NCBI RefSeq assembly: GCF_017310545.1
Contig: NZ_CP066203.1
Span: 1,488,001-1,552,000 of the forward strand
Direction: 5' to 3'
DNA length: 64,000 nt
Source: Methylacidimicrobium sp. B4
GTDB lineage: Bacteria > Verrucomicrobiota > Verrucomicrobiia > Methylacidiphilales > Methylacidiphilaceae
Shown: positions 29,787 to 37,878 of the stretch, one piece after another
How positions within the stretch are numbered: position 1 is the stretch's first letter
Layout of the letters: the number at the start of each line of letters is the position of its first letter
Notes under the pieces: generated by a model
Seen by the model: the letters and a program-made list of their open reading frames with translations, nothing else
The model's database searches: none
What the model was told of the DNA's origin: nothing
Position numbers and translations under genes: made by a program

Positions 29787-30603
29787 GATCTTGCTCCGCG
29801 CGGAGCATCCGCTCCGACTCCCGCTGCCATTGCCGGGTTCGACTCTTGAGCTCGCGCGTCTCCTTCCGTATCTCGGCGAGCCTCGCTCGAAGCCAAGCCT
29901 CGACCTTGGGTCCCACCGTCGATTCCCAGCCGCCCCGTCCACAGCCCCACGCCGGATCCCTGCGGTAGCTCTGGAGCTCGCGAAGGGCGCGCGCCAATGT
30001 CTTCTCCGTCCGGGATACTCTCCCGGTCAGCCAGGAAAGCGACTCCCCCTGGCCGAGGGTGCCGTCGTCCTGCAGGCAAAAGGATTCCAAGAGATCCAAA
30101 TCTCCCGCTTGATAGGCGAGTTGGACGGCCCTCCACCGCTCCATGCGCTTCCCGTCTCCGCCCCCGTTCACGTCGGGGTGGAGCCTTCTGGCCAGGATTC
30201 GGTAAGCCTTTTTCAGCCGCCTCCTCGTTTCTCCGATCTCCACGCTCTCCCGGAGCCCCGAATCGAGAGGCTCCTCTCCCGGGCCTCTCTTGCGATCGGG
30301 CTTCTCTGCCGCTGGGCGAGAGGAGCGCTTCGCCGACACCTTGCGATAGGACAGGGCGAGTCCTTGCCCTTTAAGCCAGCTCATCGACTCGACTTCGAAG
30401 ACGAGCTGCCTGAGCTCGTGCAGAGACCCTTCCGCCTGCTCGATTTCGCGCGCCAATGCGGGAAAGTGCTTTTCGATCCAGGAACGGAACTGGCGGCGCT
30501 CATCAGAAAGAAACGTGCGGATGCGCTCGCGCACCCGCACAAGACGCTGTAGGAGAACCCGGTAGCGTTCCTCCCAACTTCTGCGGATCGTTCCCTCTTC
30601 CAC
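29755..30603 (-). CDS. J-domain (DnaJ-like) co-chaperone protein
   Basis: A protein of about 282 residues with a central J-domain: RRRLKKAYRILARRLHPDVN carries the HPD tripeptide needed to stimulate DnaK ATPase, followed by RWRAVQLAYQAGDLDLLESF. The N-terminal half is coiled-coil-like (RYRVLLQRLVRVRERIRTFL, REIEQAEGSLHELRQLVFEV). The C-terminus is another charged helix (RKETRELKSRTRQWQRESER). No G/F, zinc-finger or DnaJ C-terminal domain is present, so it is a class III co-chaperone. The start is unclear; I used a GTG at 30603, and an ATG at 30693 is possible. It overlaps the CHASE2 gene. Confidence 0.7.
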   Translation of the reverse strand: MEEGTIRRSWEERYRVLLQRLVRVRERIRTFLSDERRQFRSWIEKHFPALAREIEQAEGSLHELRQLVFEVESMSWLKGQGLALSYRKVSAKRSSRPAAEKPDRKRGPGEEPLDSGLRESVEIGETRRRLKKAYRILARRLHPDVNGGGDGKRMERWRAVQLAYQAGDLDLLESFCLQDDGTLGQGESLSWLTGRVSRTEKTLARALRELQSYRRDPAWGCGRGGWESTVGPKVEAWLRARLAEIRKETRELKSRTRQWQRESERMLRAEQDRERPRVSDVR

Positions 30604-30927
30604 GAGGAGAAGCCAACGGCAGGGCGCGGAGAGCGACGGTGCAGAGCAAATCCGGAAACGAGACCGCCGCAAACAGGAGTCGCCGCTTTGCAAGTGAACT
30701 GGATCCTTCCCGTTAGCGACCTAAGGCATTGGCCTGCCCTCCGCATCGTGGAGGATAGGCTCGGTCGAGCGGTCGGCGCCCGAATGAGATCCGTCCTCGC
30801 GCGAGGCCGACGCGCGAGCGTAGATGAGGCGTTGTTGCGGAAATTGCCGTCCTGCCATGAGTGACGCGGTCCGCATGCTCGGTCCGTTTGACGGCGTAGC
30901 CCCAAACGCGCATGCTCCTTCCAGATT

Positions 30928-31665
30928 ATGGAAAGCCTTGCCTTGGTCAACTATTTTGCCGCCGCGGGTCTGGTTTACGCCTTTGAGAAGGCGACGCTGG
31001 CGAGCAAGTTGATCCTCTTCCTGCTGCTCCTGGCATCTTCGCTGAGCTGGACGGTGATCTTTGTCAAGCTGGGCCAACTCCGTTACGCACGCCGCCAGAC
31101 CCGGCGCTTCCTCCAGAGGCTGCGTACCGATGCGTGGTATCTTCCGTATGTCAACCGGGAGCGGTTTCCTGGTTCTCCTGAGCACGCCGTCTACTCGGCG
31201 GCCTTTCGCGAGCTGCTGCACCAGGCGCATGCTCTCTCCGTTACGGGGGAATCCTCCTTGGAAACTCTGCTTCCCGAGATCCTGGTGAAACCGCCGGCAA
31301 TGAAGGCGGTCGAGGGAGCGATCGAGCGCGAGCTGGGCACGCAGGGCCTCTACTTGGAGGAGCAGATGGTGCTTTTGGCGACCGCCGCCTCTGGAGCCCC
31401 TTTTCTCGGCCTTTTGGGAACGGTTTGGGGGGTCATGGATGCATTCAGCGACATTGCCGTTGTCGGCAAGGCGTCCCTTGCCGCGATGGCACCGGGAGTC
31501 TCTGGCTCTCTGATCTGTACGGTTACCGGGCTTCTGGTGGCGATTCCCGCGCTTTTCGCCTACAATTTCCTGATTGCGACCATTCGTTCGCAGGTCATTC
31601 GCATGGAAAATTTTGCTGCCGAACTGCAGAGCGAAATCGAGAGCAGATTCCTGGAACCGGAATGA
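30928..31665 (+). CDS. tolQ: TolQ/ExbB-type proton channel protein
   Basis: Inner-membrane motor subunit that uses proton motive force to energise the Tol or TonB system. The 245-residue protein has the first helix LILFLLLLASSLSWTVIFVK, the family motif LATAASGAPFLGLLGTVWGV followed by MDAF, and the last helix GSLICTVTGLLVAIPALFAY with polar residues inside the membrane. The next genes are a TolR-like protein, a TolA/TonB-like protein, tolB and pal, so TolQ is favoured over ExbB. The upstream 30694-30927 interval contains GC-rich repeats of GCGCG but no gene. Confidence 0.9.
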   Translation: MESLALVNYFAAAGLVYAFEKATLASKLILFLLLLASSLSWTVIFVKLGQLRYARRQTRRFLQRLRTDAWYLPYVNRERFPGSPEHAVYSAAFRELLHQAHALSVTGESSLETLLPEILVKPPAMKAVEGAIERELGTQGLYLEEQMVLLATAASGAPFLGLLGTVWGVMDAFSDIAVVGKASLAAMAPGVSGSLICTVTGLLVAIPALFAYNFLIATIRSQVIRMENFAAELQSEIESRFLEPE

Positions 31666-32102
31666 TGAAACGCTTTTCCGAGCGATCTTCGACGCGCGGG
31701 TTTGCGGAGCTGAACGTGACTCCGATGCTCGATTTTGCCTTTACGCTTTTGGTGATTTTTTTGATCACGACACCACTCCTGGAAAGCGGCATCGACGTCG
31801 CGCTGCCGCAAGCGGCCGCCAATCGCCATCCTCCCGATCCCCGCTTTGTGCAGACCCTTACGGTCGCCCGATCCGGAGCGCTCTATTGGAATCAGCAGCG
31901 GATCACGAGCGCGCAGCTCCCTGTCAAGATCGCAGAAGCTCTTCACGCTCATCCGGATCTGGCGGTCGCGGTCTACGCCGACCGCGATCTTCGCTACCAG
32001 GAGCTGGTGGCTGTCTTCGATGCGCTGCAAACCGGTGGAGTTCCTCAAGTGGCTCTCGTGCATTCGGATGGGCAGCCGGAACGCTCTCCTCCTGCTCCTT
32101 GA
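31662..32102 (+). CDS. tolR: TolR/ExbD-type protein
   Basis: Partner of TolQ in the proton-driven motor, 146 residues. It begins MMKRFSERSSTRGFAELNVT and has the single helix PMLDFAFTLLVIFLITTPLL with the proton-carrying aspartate in MLDFAF. A periplasmic domain with QTLTVARSGALYWNQQRITS and ALHAHPDLAVAVYADRDLRY follows. The start overlaps tolQ (ATGATGA). The ATG at 31665 would remove one residue. Confidence 0.9.
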   Translation: MMKRFSERSSTRGFAELNVTPMLDFAFTLLVIFLITTPLLESGIDVALPQAAANRHPPDPRFVQTLTVARSGALYWNQQRITSAQLPVKIAEALHAHPDLAVAVYADRDLRYQELVAVFDALQTGGVPQVALVHSDGQPERSPPAP

Positions 32103-32136
32103 CGCGGCGCTCCTTCCCCGCTCAGAATAGGGAGCC

Positions 32137-32943
32137 GTGCCGCGCGACTCGATCTCTCGTGAGCCATCCCTGCCGCAGGGAGAATCATTTCCGATCCGTT
32201 CCTTCCGGCGAACCTACCCTCTGGTGGCCGCCGGCCACCTCCTGGCGCTGCTGCTTTGCGTTCTGCTCGCCAAATTCATGTCGAACCGCTCGTCCGCACT
32301 CTCCTTTTTTTCCCCCGTCTCCGTGGGAAGAACGGGGGTGGGCGCGGGTCCGCCCCTGCGGAGTCATGCGGTTCCGGGAAAGCCTCCGCCCTATTCGACA
32401 TCTGGAGCGGCGCCGACCCCGAAAGAGGCTTCCCCGGTGGGGAAGCTTCCTGGTGCGGCGATGAAGCCTCCGCCCGCTCCGGCGGCAAAAAAGCATGGCG
32501 AGCCGCCCAGGAAACCTCTTATTCGGCCCAACCTGCAGGAAGTCACGCGCGCTCTCCCTGCGGCTGCCCCCCGCCGCGCCCGACCTTCGCCCCAAACCGT
32601 CTCTTCGCAGACGAGCCCACCCGGCAACGGAGAGGCAGCCGGGGAATCAGCCTCGAATTCTTCCTCGCTCGGGCCTGGCTGGTACTACTCCCTCATTCGC
32701 GATCGTCTTTACGCGGCCTGGGATCAACCTTTGGGCCTCTCGAATCAAAACCTTGTCGCAAGGGTCCAGATTTTCGTTGCCAAGGATGGCCGCATCTCTA
32801 AACCTGTGCTCCTCAGCCCATCCGCCAATGAGGAGTTTGACCGCACCGTCCTGGCAGCGGCCCATCAGGTCGACACGGTGGGGGAGCCTCGTCCTTCCGA
32901 TGTGCCCGAAATCGTCACGGTCACCTTCCGCATGGTGCATTGA
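32137..32943 (+). CDS. TolA/TonB-like energy-transducing protein
   Basis: A periplasm-spanning protein of 268 residues. One N-terminal helix (LVAAGHLLALLLCVLLAKFM) is followed by about 125 residues of Pro/Lys/Ala-rich linker and a compact C-terminal domain: PGWYYSLIRDRLYAAWDQPL, NLVARVQIFVAKDGRISKPV and SANEEFDRTVLAAAHQVDTV. The C-terminal fold fits the TolA_bind/TonB_C type. Its place between tolR and tolB argues for a TolA role. The GTG at 32137 has AGGGAG ahead. I keep the symbol empty because TonB cannot be excluded. Confidence 0.85.
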   Translation: MPRDSISREPSLPQGESFPIRSFRRTYPLVAAGHLLALLLCVLLAKFMSNRSSALSFFSPVSVGRTGVGAGPPLRSHAVPGKPPPYSTSGAAPTPKEASPVGKLPGAAMKPPPAPAAKKHGEPPRKPLIRPNLQEVTRALPAAAPRRARPSPQTVSSQTSPPGNGEAAGESASNSSSLGPGWYYSLIRDRLYAAWDQPLGLSNQNLVARVQIFVAKDGRISKPVLLSPSANEEFDRTVLAAAHQVDTVGEPRPSDVPEIVTVTFRMVH

Positions 32944-32971
32944 TTGGATTGGTTCCGGGAGATCGAGAGCG

Positions 32972-34108
32972 GTGCTTGGGGTTTTGTTGGTGCTCCTGGC
33001 GTTGCCTCTACCTCCATGCTGGAGTCAAGTGGAGGTGACCGGTGGCAAGGTGGGGGTGGCACTCCTGCCCTTCACCGGACCCGAATCGGCCAAGGCTCAT
33101 GCCATCGTGAGCGCCGATCTAGCCCGGACCCTTCTCATTCAGGTGGCTTCTGGCGGGCCGGAGCGCTTCGAAGCCACCGCCACGGTGGGCAGCGGGTCGC
33201 TGACCGGCCGTCTTGTCGATCGACTCCAGAAAGGGGCACCGATGGAACGGACCTTCGCCGGCGATCTGCGCACGATTGCGCATCAGTTTGCCGACATGAT
33301 CACCCAGCAGGCGACGGGCGTCTCCGGCTTTGCAACCAGCCGCATCGCGTTCATTTCGCAGGACACGGGTTTCAAGGAGCTTTATATCATGGACATCGAT
33401 GGAGCGAATGTTCAGCGCCTTACCGCGGATCGGTCCATCAGCGCCCATCCTCGTTGGAGCCGCGACGGCGCCCTTTTGGCCTACACCTCCTACCGAAGCG
33501 GCTACCCGGATGTATTTATCGTGAAGCTCGGCAAACGGACGCGCAGCCGAGTGGCCTTTTTCCCCGGCATCAATTCGGGTGCGGCTTTTTCGCCCGACGA
33601 TCTGACCCTGGCGCTCACGCTCAGCAAGGACGGAAACCCGGAAATCTATCTTATGCCCGTCGAAGGGGGAATTCCCCGCCGACTGACGCATAACCGGGCG
33701 ACCAATACCTCGCCGAGCTGGTCTCCCGACGGAAAGGAGATCGTCTACACCTCGGACGAACGAGGGAGCGTCCAGCTATTCGTGATTTCGGCCCAGGGGG
33801 GAACGGCTCGCCGCCTGCTGACTGGGAATGCCTACAGCTCGGAGCCCGATTGGTCTCCGGACGGAAAGAGAATCGCCTATGTCGCCCGGATTGCCGGGGA
33901 ATTTCAAGTCGGCGTCTATGAGCTCTCTTCCGCGACGGCGACGCTGCTGAGCAGCGGGGGGGGCGAAGACCCGTCCTGGACGAGAAACTCCCGCCACCTG
34001 GTGTTTGCGCATAGCGGCTCCCTCTACCTCATGGATTCGGTCACCAAGCAGATCGTGGCTCTTCCGAACGGTCTTTCTCGTTGCTCCGAACCCTCTGCCT
34101 CACCCTGA
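32972..34108 (+). CDS. tolB: Tol-Pal system protein TolB, shortened N-terminal domain
   Basis: Periplasmic beta-propeller that binds Pal. A GTG at 32972 gives 378 residues with signal peptide VLGVLLVLLALPLPPCWS. About 120 residues make the N-terminal domain (VGVALLPFTGPESAKAHAIV, then IAHQFADMITQQATG). The propeller follows, with repeated blades such as ISAHPRWSRDGALLAYTSYR, NTSPSWSPDGKEIVYTSDER and SEPDWSPDGKRIAYVARIAG. E. coli TolB is about 430 residues, and the shortfall lies in the N-terminal domain, which interacts with TolA. The frame extends upstream without stops, but that part is a shadow of the TolA/TonB-like gene. Confidence 0.9.
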   Translation: MLGVLLVLLALPLPPCWSQVEVTGGKVGVALLPFTGPESAKAHAIVSADLARTLLIQVASGGPERFEATATVGSGSLTGRLVDRLQKGAPMERTFAGDLRTIAHQFADMITQQATGVSGFATSRIAFISQDTGFKELYIMDIDGANVQRLTADRSISAHPRWSRDGALLAYTSYRSGYPDVFIVKLGKRTRSRVAFFPGINSGAAFSPDDLTLALTLSKDGNPEIYLMPVEGGIPRRLTHNRATNTSPSWSPDGKEIVYTSDERGSVQLFVISAQGGTARRLLTGNAYSSEPDWSPDGKRIAYVARIAGEFQVGVYELSSATATLLSSGGGEDPSWTRNSRHLVFAHSGSLYLMDSVTKQIVALPNGLSRCSEPSASP

Positions 34109-34114
34109 ACCAAG

Positions 34115-34660
34115 ATGAAGTCATCCCCCCTTCTTCGCCGTTTTCTCCCCACGATCGACTCTCCCGAGCTTTTTCTCCTCCTGACTCTTCTCGTGGGTGC
34201 CTCTGGTTGCGCTGGCCCAAAGAAAAGTGGGGGCGTCTCGGCTCCGGAAGAGGAATCTCTCACCACTTCCCCCCTGCCAAGCCGTGGAGACTTCAATCCC
34301 GAGACCGATGTTAACTATGCCCCACTTCACGCCGAGACCGTCTATTTTGCGTTCGACAGCTCGGCGATCCCGAACGGAGAAAGAGGCAAGCTGGAGAAGG
34401 TGGCGCAGTGGATGACCGACAACCCCGAGAGCTCCCTTCTTTTGGCGGGCCATTGCGACGAGCGGGGCACGGAGGAATACAATCGCGGACTCGGAGAGCG
34501 CAGGGCGCTCGCGGTCCGCGAATATCTCATCGGCCTTGGCATCTCGCCCCAGCGGCTTCATACAATCAGTTACGGAAAGGATCGACCGGTCTCCTCCGGG
34601 CACAGCGAGGCGGCCTATGTCCGGAATCGCCGGGTCGAGCTGGGAGTCATCGGACGATAG
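34115..34660 (+). CDS. pal: Peptidoglycan-associated lipoprotein Pal
   Basis: Outer-membrane lipoprotein of 181 residues that anchors the envelope to peptidoglycan. A signal peptide ends at Cys32 (LLVGASGCAGPKKS). The OmpA-like domain has VYFAFDSSAIPNGERGKLEK, AGHCDERGTEEYNRGLGERR and LHTISYGKDRPVSSG, typical of Pal. It is six bases after the tolB stop. A cpoB/ybgF gene usually found after pal is missing; rarA follows instead. Confidence 0.95.
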   Translation: MKSSPLLRRFLPTIDSPELFLLLTLLVGASGCAGPKKSGGVSAPEEESLTTSPLPSRGDFNPETDVNYAPLHAETVYFAFDSSAIPNGERGKLEKVAQWMTDNPESSLLLAGHCDERGTEEYNRGLGERRALAVREYLIGLGISPQRLHTISYGKDRPVSSGHSEAAYVRNRRVELGVIGR

Positions 34661-34742
34661 CCGCTCCCTGGAGTCGCTCCCACGCAGACGGCAGGAAGGC
34701 GCGGCCTTTGTGGCACGCGCCGACTTGGGGTATCATCGAGGA

Positions 34743-36116
34743 GTGGACGAACTCTTCCCAACCGCGAGCGATTCCTTTCCGCGTGATTCGAAAACCATCC
34801 CGTTGGCGACCCGGCTTCGTCCGCGCGCCTTGGAAGAGATCGTGGGGCAAGAGGCCCTGCTCGCTCCCGGGAAGCCGCTGCGTAGGCTCGTCGATGCCGA
34901 CCGGCTCGGTTCCGTAATCCTCTTTGGACCGCCGGGTAGCGGCAAGACCTCCTTTGCCGAGGCTGTCGCGTCCGCAACCAAGCGGCCATTTGCGCGACTC
35001 AACGCCGCGGATTCCGGCGTTCCGGAGCTTCGCAAGATCCTGGAACGCGCCTCCCTCCATTCTTCCCGGCGGGGCGAGCCGACCGTGGTATTTCTCGACG
35101 AGATCCATCGGTTCAATCGGGCGCAGCAGGACGCGCTGCTTTCCGGAGTAGAAGAGGGGGTGATCCGGCTGATCGGTGCGACGACGCACAACCCGTGCTT
35201 TGCGCTGACGGCACCCCTTCTTTCGCGGTCCCAGGTCTTCGAGTTTGCTCCCCTTGCGCCAGCCCATTTGGACCGCCTCCTCTCCCGAGCCCTGGAAGAT
35301 CCCGAGCGCGGCCTGGGCCGGTTTCGCTGCCGTTTGGATCCCATGGCCCGCAAACACTTTGTTGCGACCGCCGAAGGGGATGCGCGGCGTCTCCTCAATA
35401 CCGTGGAGGTGGCCGTTCTCACGACCCCGCCTTCCCCGGATGGGATCATCGAAATCGACTTGGCGACCGCCGAAGCTTCGTGCCGGCGGAAGATGCCTCG
35501 CTACGATCGGGACGAGGACGAGCACTACGATACGATTTCGGCGTTCATCAAAGCGGTTCGCGGGGGAGATCCGGACTCGAGCCTGTACTGGCTGGCGAAG
35601 ATGCTGGTTGCCGGCGAGGATCCGCGATTCCTTGCCCGGCGGCTCGTCATCTTGGCATCGGAAGACATCGGACTCGCCGATCCCTCGGCCCTCTCGCTCG
35701 CCGTTGCCGCCTCTCAGGCAGTCGAGCAGATCGGGATGCCCGAAGGCCGGATCCCGTTGGCCGAGGCGACCGTCTACTTGGCCACCTCCCCGAAGAGCAA
35801 CGCTGCCTACGCGGCCATCAATCGGGCGATCGAGACGGTGGAACGCGGAGAGACCGTTCCTGTTCCGGTCGCCCTCCGCGATGCCCACTACGCGGGCGCG
35901 GCCCGAATGGGACGCGGGATCGGTTATCAGTACAGCCACGACTATCCCGAGGCGATCTCTCCGCAAGGCTATGGCGTTGCTCCCGGCAGCTTCTACCAAC
36001 CCACGGATCGGGGGGCGGAAAGGGAGATCGCCGACCGTCTGAAGCGATGGCAGCTCCTGCGCTCGCAGGCGAGCCGGCCGTCCGTGGAAGACGCCGCGTC
36101 TTCCGAAAAGCAGTAG
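34743..36116 (+). CDS. rarA: Replication-associated recombination protein RarA (MgsA)
   Basis: AAA+ ATPase related to clamp-loader subunits that acts at stalled forks. Visible are PLATRLRPRALEEIVGQEAL, Walker A ILFGPPGSGKTSFAEAV, Walker B VVFLDEIHRFNRAQQDALLS, sensor 1 IRLIGATTHNPCFALTAPLL with the arginine finger region SRSQVFEF, and the family-typical end AARMGRGIGYQYSHDYPEAI. From a GTG at 34743 it has 457 residues. Another GTG at 34710 with AGGAAGG ahead is possible and would add 11. Confidence 0.93.
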   Translation: MDELFPTASDSFPRDSKTIPLATRLRPRALEEIVGQEALLAPGKPLRRLVDADRLGSVILFGPPGSGKTSFAEAVASATKRPFARLNAADSGVPELRKILERASLHSSRRGEPTVVFLDEIHRFNRAQQDALLSGVEEGVIRLIGATTHNPCFALTAPLLSRSQVFEFAPLAPAHLDRLLSRALEDPERGLGRFRCRLDPMARKHFVATAEGDARRLLNTVEVAVLTTPPSPDGIIEIDLATAEASCRRKMPRYDRDEDEHYDTISAFIKAVRGGDPDSSLYWLAKMLVAGEDPRFLARRLVILASEDIGLADPSALSLAVAASQAVEQIGMPEGRIPLAEATVYLATSPKSNAAYAAINRAIETVERGETVPVPVALRDAHYAGAARMGRGIGYQYSHDYPEAISPQGYGVAPGSFYQPTDRGAEREIADRLKRWQLLRSQASRPSVEDAASSEKQ

Positions 36117-36132
36117 GGCCTTTTTACCGGCT

Positions 36133-37878
36133 ATGACCTGGCGTTCTCCTTCCTGGCTCATTCTGGGAGTTCCGCTCTTGGCCACGGCCGCATTTCTGCT
36201 CTGGCGGTCGAAGGCGCCCGCCCCGAAGGGGAAATCCTTTCTCCGTCTGGTTCCCGAGGAGGGGCGCTGGGCCATCCGGAGCGGCCCGCGCGTTTTCCGC
36301 CGGCGGCCTTGGCTCCTGATCCTCTCCGGCCTCCTGTCGATCCTGGCGCTCGCTGGACCGCAGTGGGGCCAGAGCCCTCGGCAACTCCTTCGCCCGTCGA
36401 GCGACGTGATCCTTGCCTTGGACCTCTCCCGGAGCATGACCACCCCCGATCTGACTCCCTCTCGCCTCGATCGCGCCAAGCTCTTGATTCGAACCTTTCT
36501 CCAGGAAGCTGCCGGCCAGCGGATCGGCCTCTTGGTCTTTTCCAACTCGGCGCAACTCGCCGTGCCTCTGACTACGGACTACAGGGCCCTCGAGGAGCTA
36601 CTGGGCGAGCTCGGTTCCGCCAGTCTTCCGGAAGCGGGGACCGATTTCTCGGCCTTCCTGGAGGAGGCTTGCGATGCGTTTTCCCAGAGCGATGCGGCTC
36701 GCCGGATTCTTCTGGTCCTCAGCGATGGGGAAGACCACGGAAACGGTTGGAAGGAACGGCTTCCCCGGCTGATCCGTGAAGGCGTACGGGTTTATGCCAT
36801 CGGTTTGGGCACAGACCGGGGGGGGTTGATTCCCGATCCCAAAGGGGGCTTCCTCAAGGACGAGGCGGGGCATCCGGTGCTCTCGCACCTGCAACCGGAG
36901 GGGCTGCGCGCCTTGGCCTCCGCCACCGGCGGGCAGTATTTTCGCGGGGACCGGTGGGTCAGCTTGTCCGACATCTTCGGATTTGACGCGACTGCGGACC
37001 CGTCCCGATTGGAGAGAACGTTTGGCCGGACGGAACGGTTCGCCTATTTCCTTCTTCCCGCTGTTCTCTGCTGGTCGGCCAGCCTGCTTTTAGAGCTGCC
37101 CGCGTTTCGTTCCTCTCCTCGTGTGCGTTCGCCGCTCCGCCCTGCGGCTTCCGGATCGAAGCTCCGCCTTGCTCTGCTTCTCGGGCTGGCGGGGCTGCTC
37201 ACCCTTCTCTGCTCCACCCCGGCTCATTGCGGTCCAGCCACGGCTTCCGGCCGCGAAGCGGAGGACCCCCTGGTCCGATCCGTCCAGGCTCTTGTGAGGA
37301 AGGATCGGCTTTCCGCATCCGATTACGGCACTCTCGCCCGGGAAACGATCTCTTGGTGCCAGAGCCGGCGGGAGCAAGGGCTATCCACCGGGGTGATTTC
37401 GGACGGATTGGCCGCGGTCGACCAAGGGGAACGGCTGGATCCGCGTCTTTTCCCCTGGGAGCAGCTCCGCAAAGAGCTTCGGGCCTTGCTGGAGTCGGCT
37501 CATCCTCGGGACGCAGCCCCAGAGGGCTCTTCCCCTTCGTCCGAGAACCAGGGAGACTCTTCTCCAAAACTATCGCGGTTTCGTCCCTGGCCGACCGGTC
37601 GGCCCGTGCGGCCCGAGGGCAACGGCCGCCCACGCCCCTTGCCTGGAGGCTCCGCGGGAAAGAGGCAGACTTCCCCGCCGTCCTCGACGGCGGCCTCCTC
37701 TCTGCCCAAGGATGGAGAGGAGCCGCAGGCCCGTCCGGCGCCTTCGGAGCCCCGGAACGGAGCCAGAGCCCGCCTGCGCCAAGTGGAACGTCTCGACCGC
37801 CCGGCGCTCCTCTTTGAGCGAATGCGGCAAAAGGAGGCGGAACAGGTCGATGCCCCGCCGGACACGATGGATTGGTGA
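36133..37878 (+). CDS. VWA-domain membrane protein, BatB-like with extra C-terminal region
   Basis: The 581-residue protein has two N-terminal helices (WLILGVPLLATAAFLLW and PWLLILSGLLSILALAG), then a von Willebrand A domain with a MIDAS motif DLSRSM near residue 97, the T in GTDFSAFLEEA and the D in LVLSDGEDHGNGW. A further helix (AYFLLPAVLCWSASLLLEL) ends the BatA/B unit. An extra helix (LRLALLLGLAGLLTLLCS) and a Pro/Arg/Ser-rich cytoplasmic or periplasmic tail of about 200 residues follow. This tail occupies the place of a BatC-type protein. In Bacteroides the Bat genes are linked to aerotolerance; the molecular role is not known. It overlaps the next gene by four bases. Confidence 0.85.
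   Translation: MTWRSPSWLILGVPLLATAAFLLWRSKAPAPKGKSFLRLVPEEGRWAIRSGPRVFRRRPWLLILSGLLSILALAGPQWGQSPRQLLRPSSDVILALDLSRSMTTPDLTPSRLDRAKLLIRTFLQEAAGQRIGLLVFSNSAQLAVPLTTDYRALEELLGELGSASLPEAGTDFSAFLEEACDAFSQSDAARRILLVLSDGEDHGNGWKERLPRLIREGVRVYAIGLGTDRGGLIPDPKGGFLKDEAGHPVLSHLQPEGLRALASATGGQYFRGDRWVSLSDIFGFDATADPSRLERTFGRTERFAYFLLPAVLCWSASLLLELPAFRSSPRVRSPLRPAASGSKLRLALLLGLAGLLTLLCSTPAHCGPATASGREAEDPLVRSVQALVRKDRLSASDYGTLARETISWCQSRREQGLSTGVISDGLAAVDQGERLDPRLFPWEQLRKELRALLESAHPRDAAPEGSSPSSENQGDSSPKLSRFRPWPTGRPVRPEGNGRPRPLPGGSAGKRQTSPPSSTAASSLPKDGEEPQARPAPSEPRNGARARLRQVERLDRPALLFERMRQKEAEQVDAPPDTMDW

Noticed and set aside
30694-30927. GCGCG-rich gap before tolQ as a repeat or RNA
   Set aside because: Short GCGCG and TCGGTC words recur, but no consistent repeat unit or fold could be drawn.
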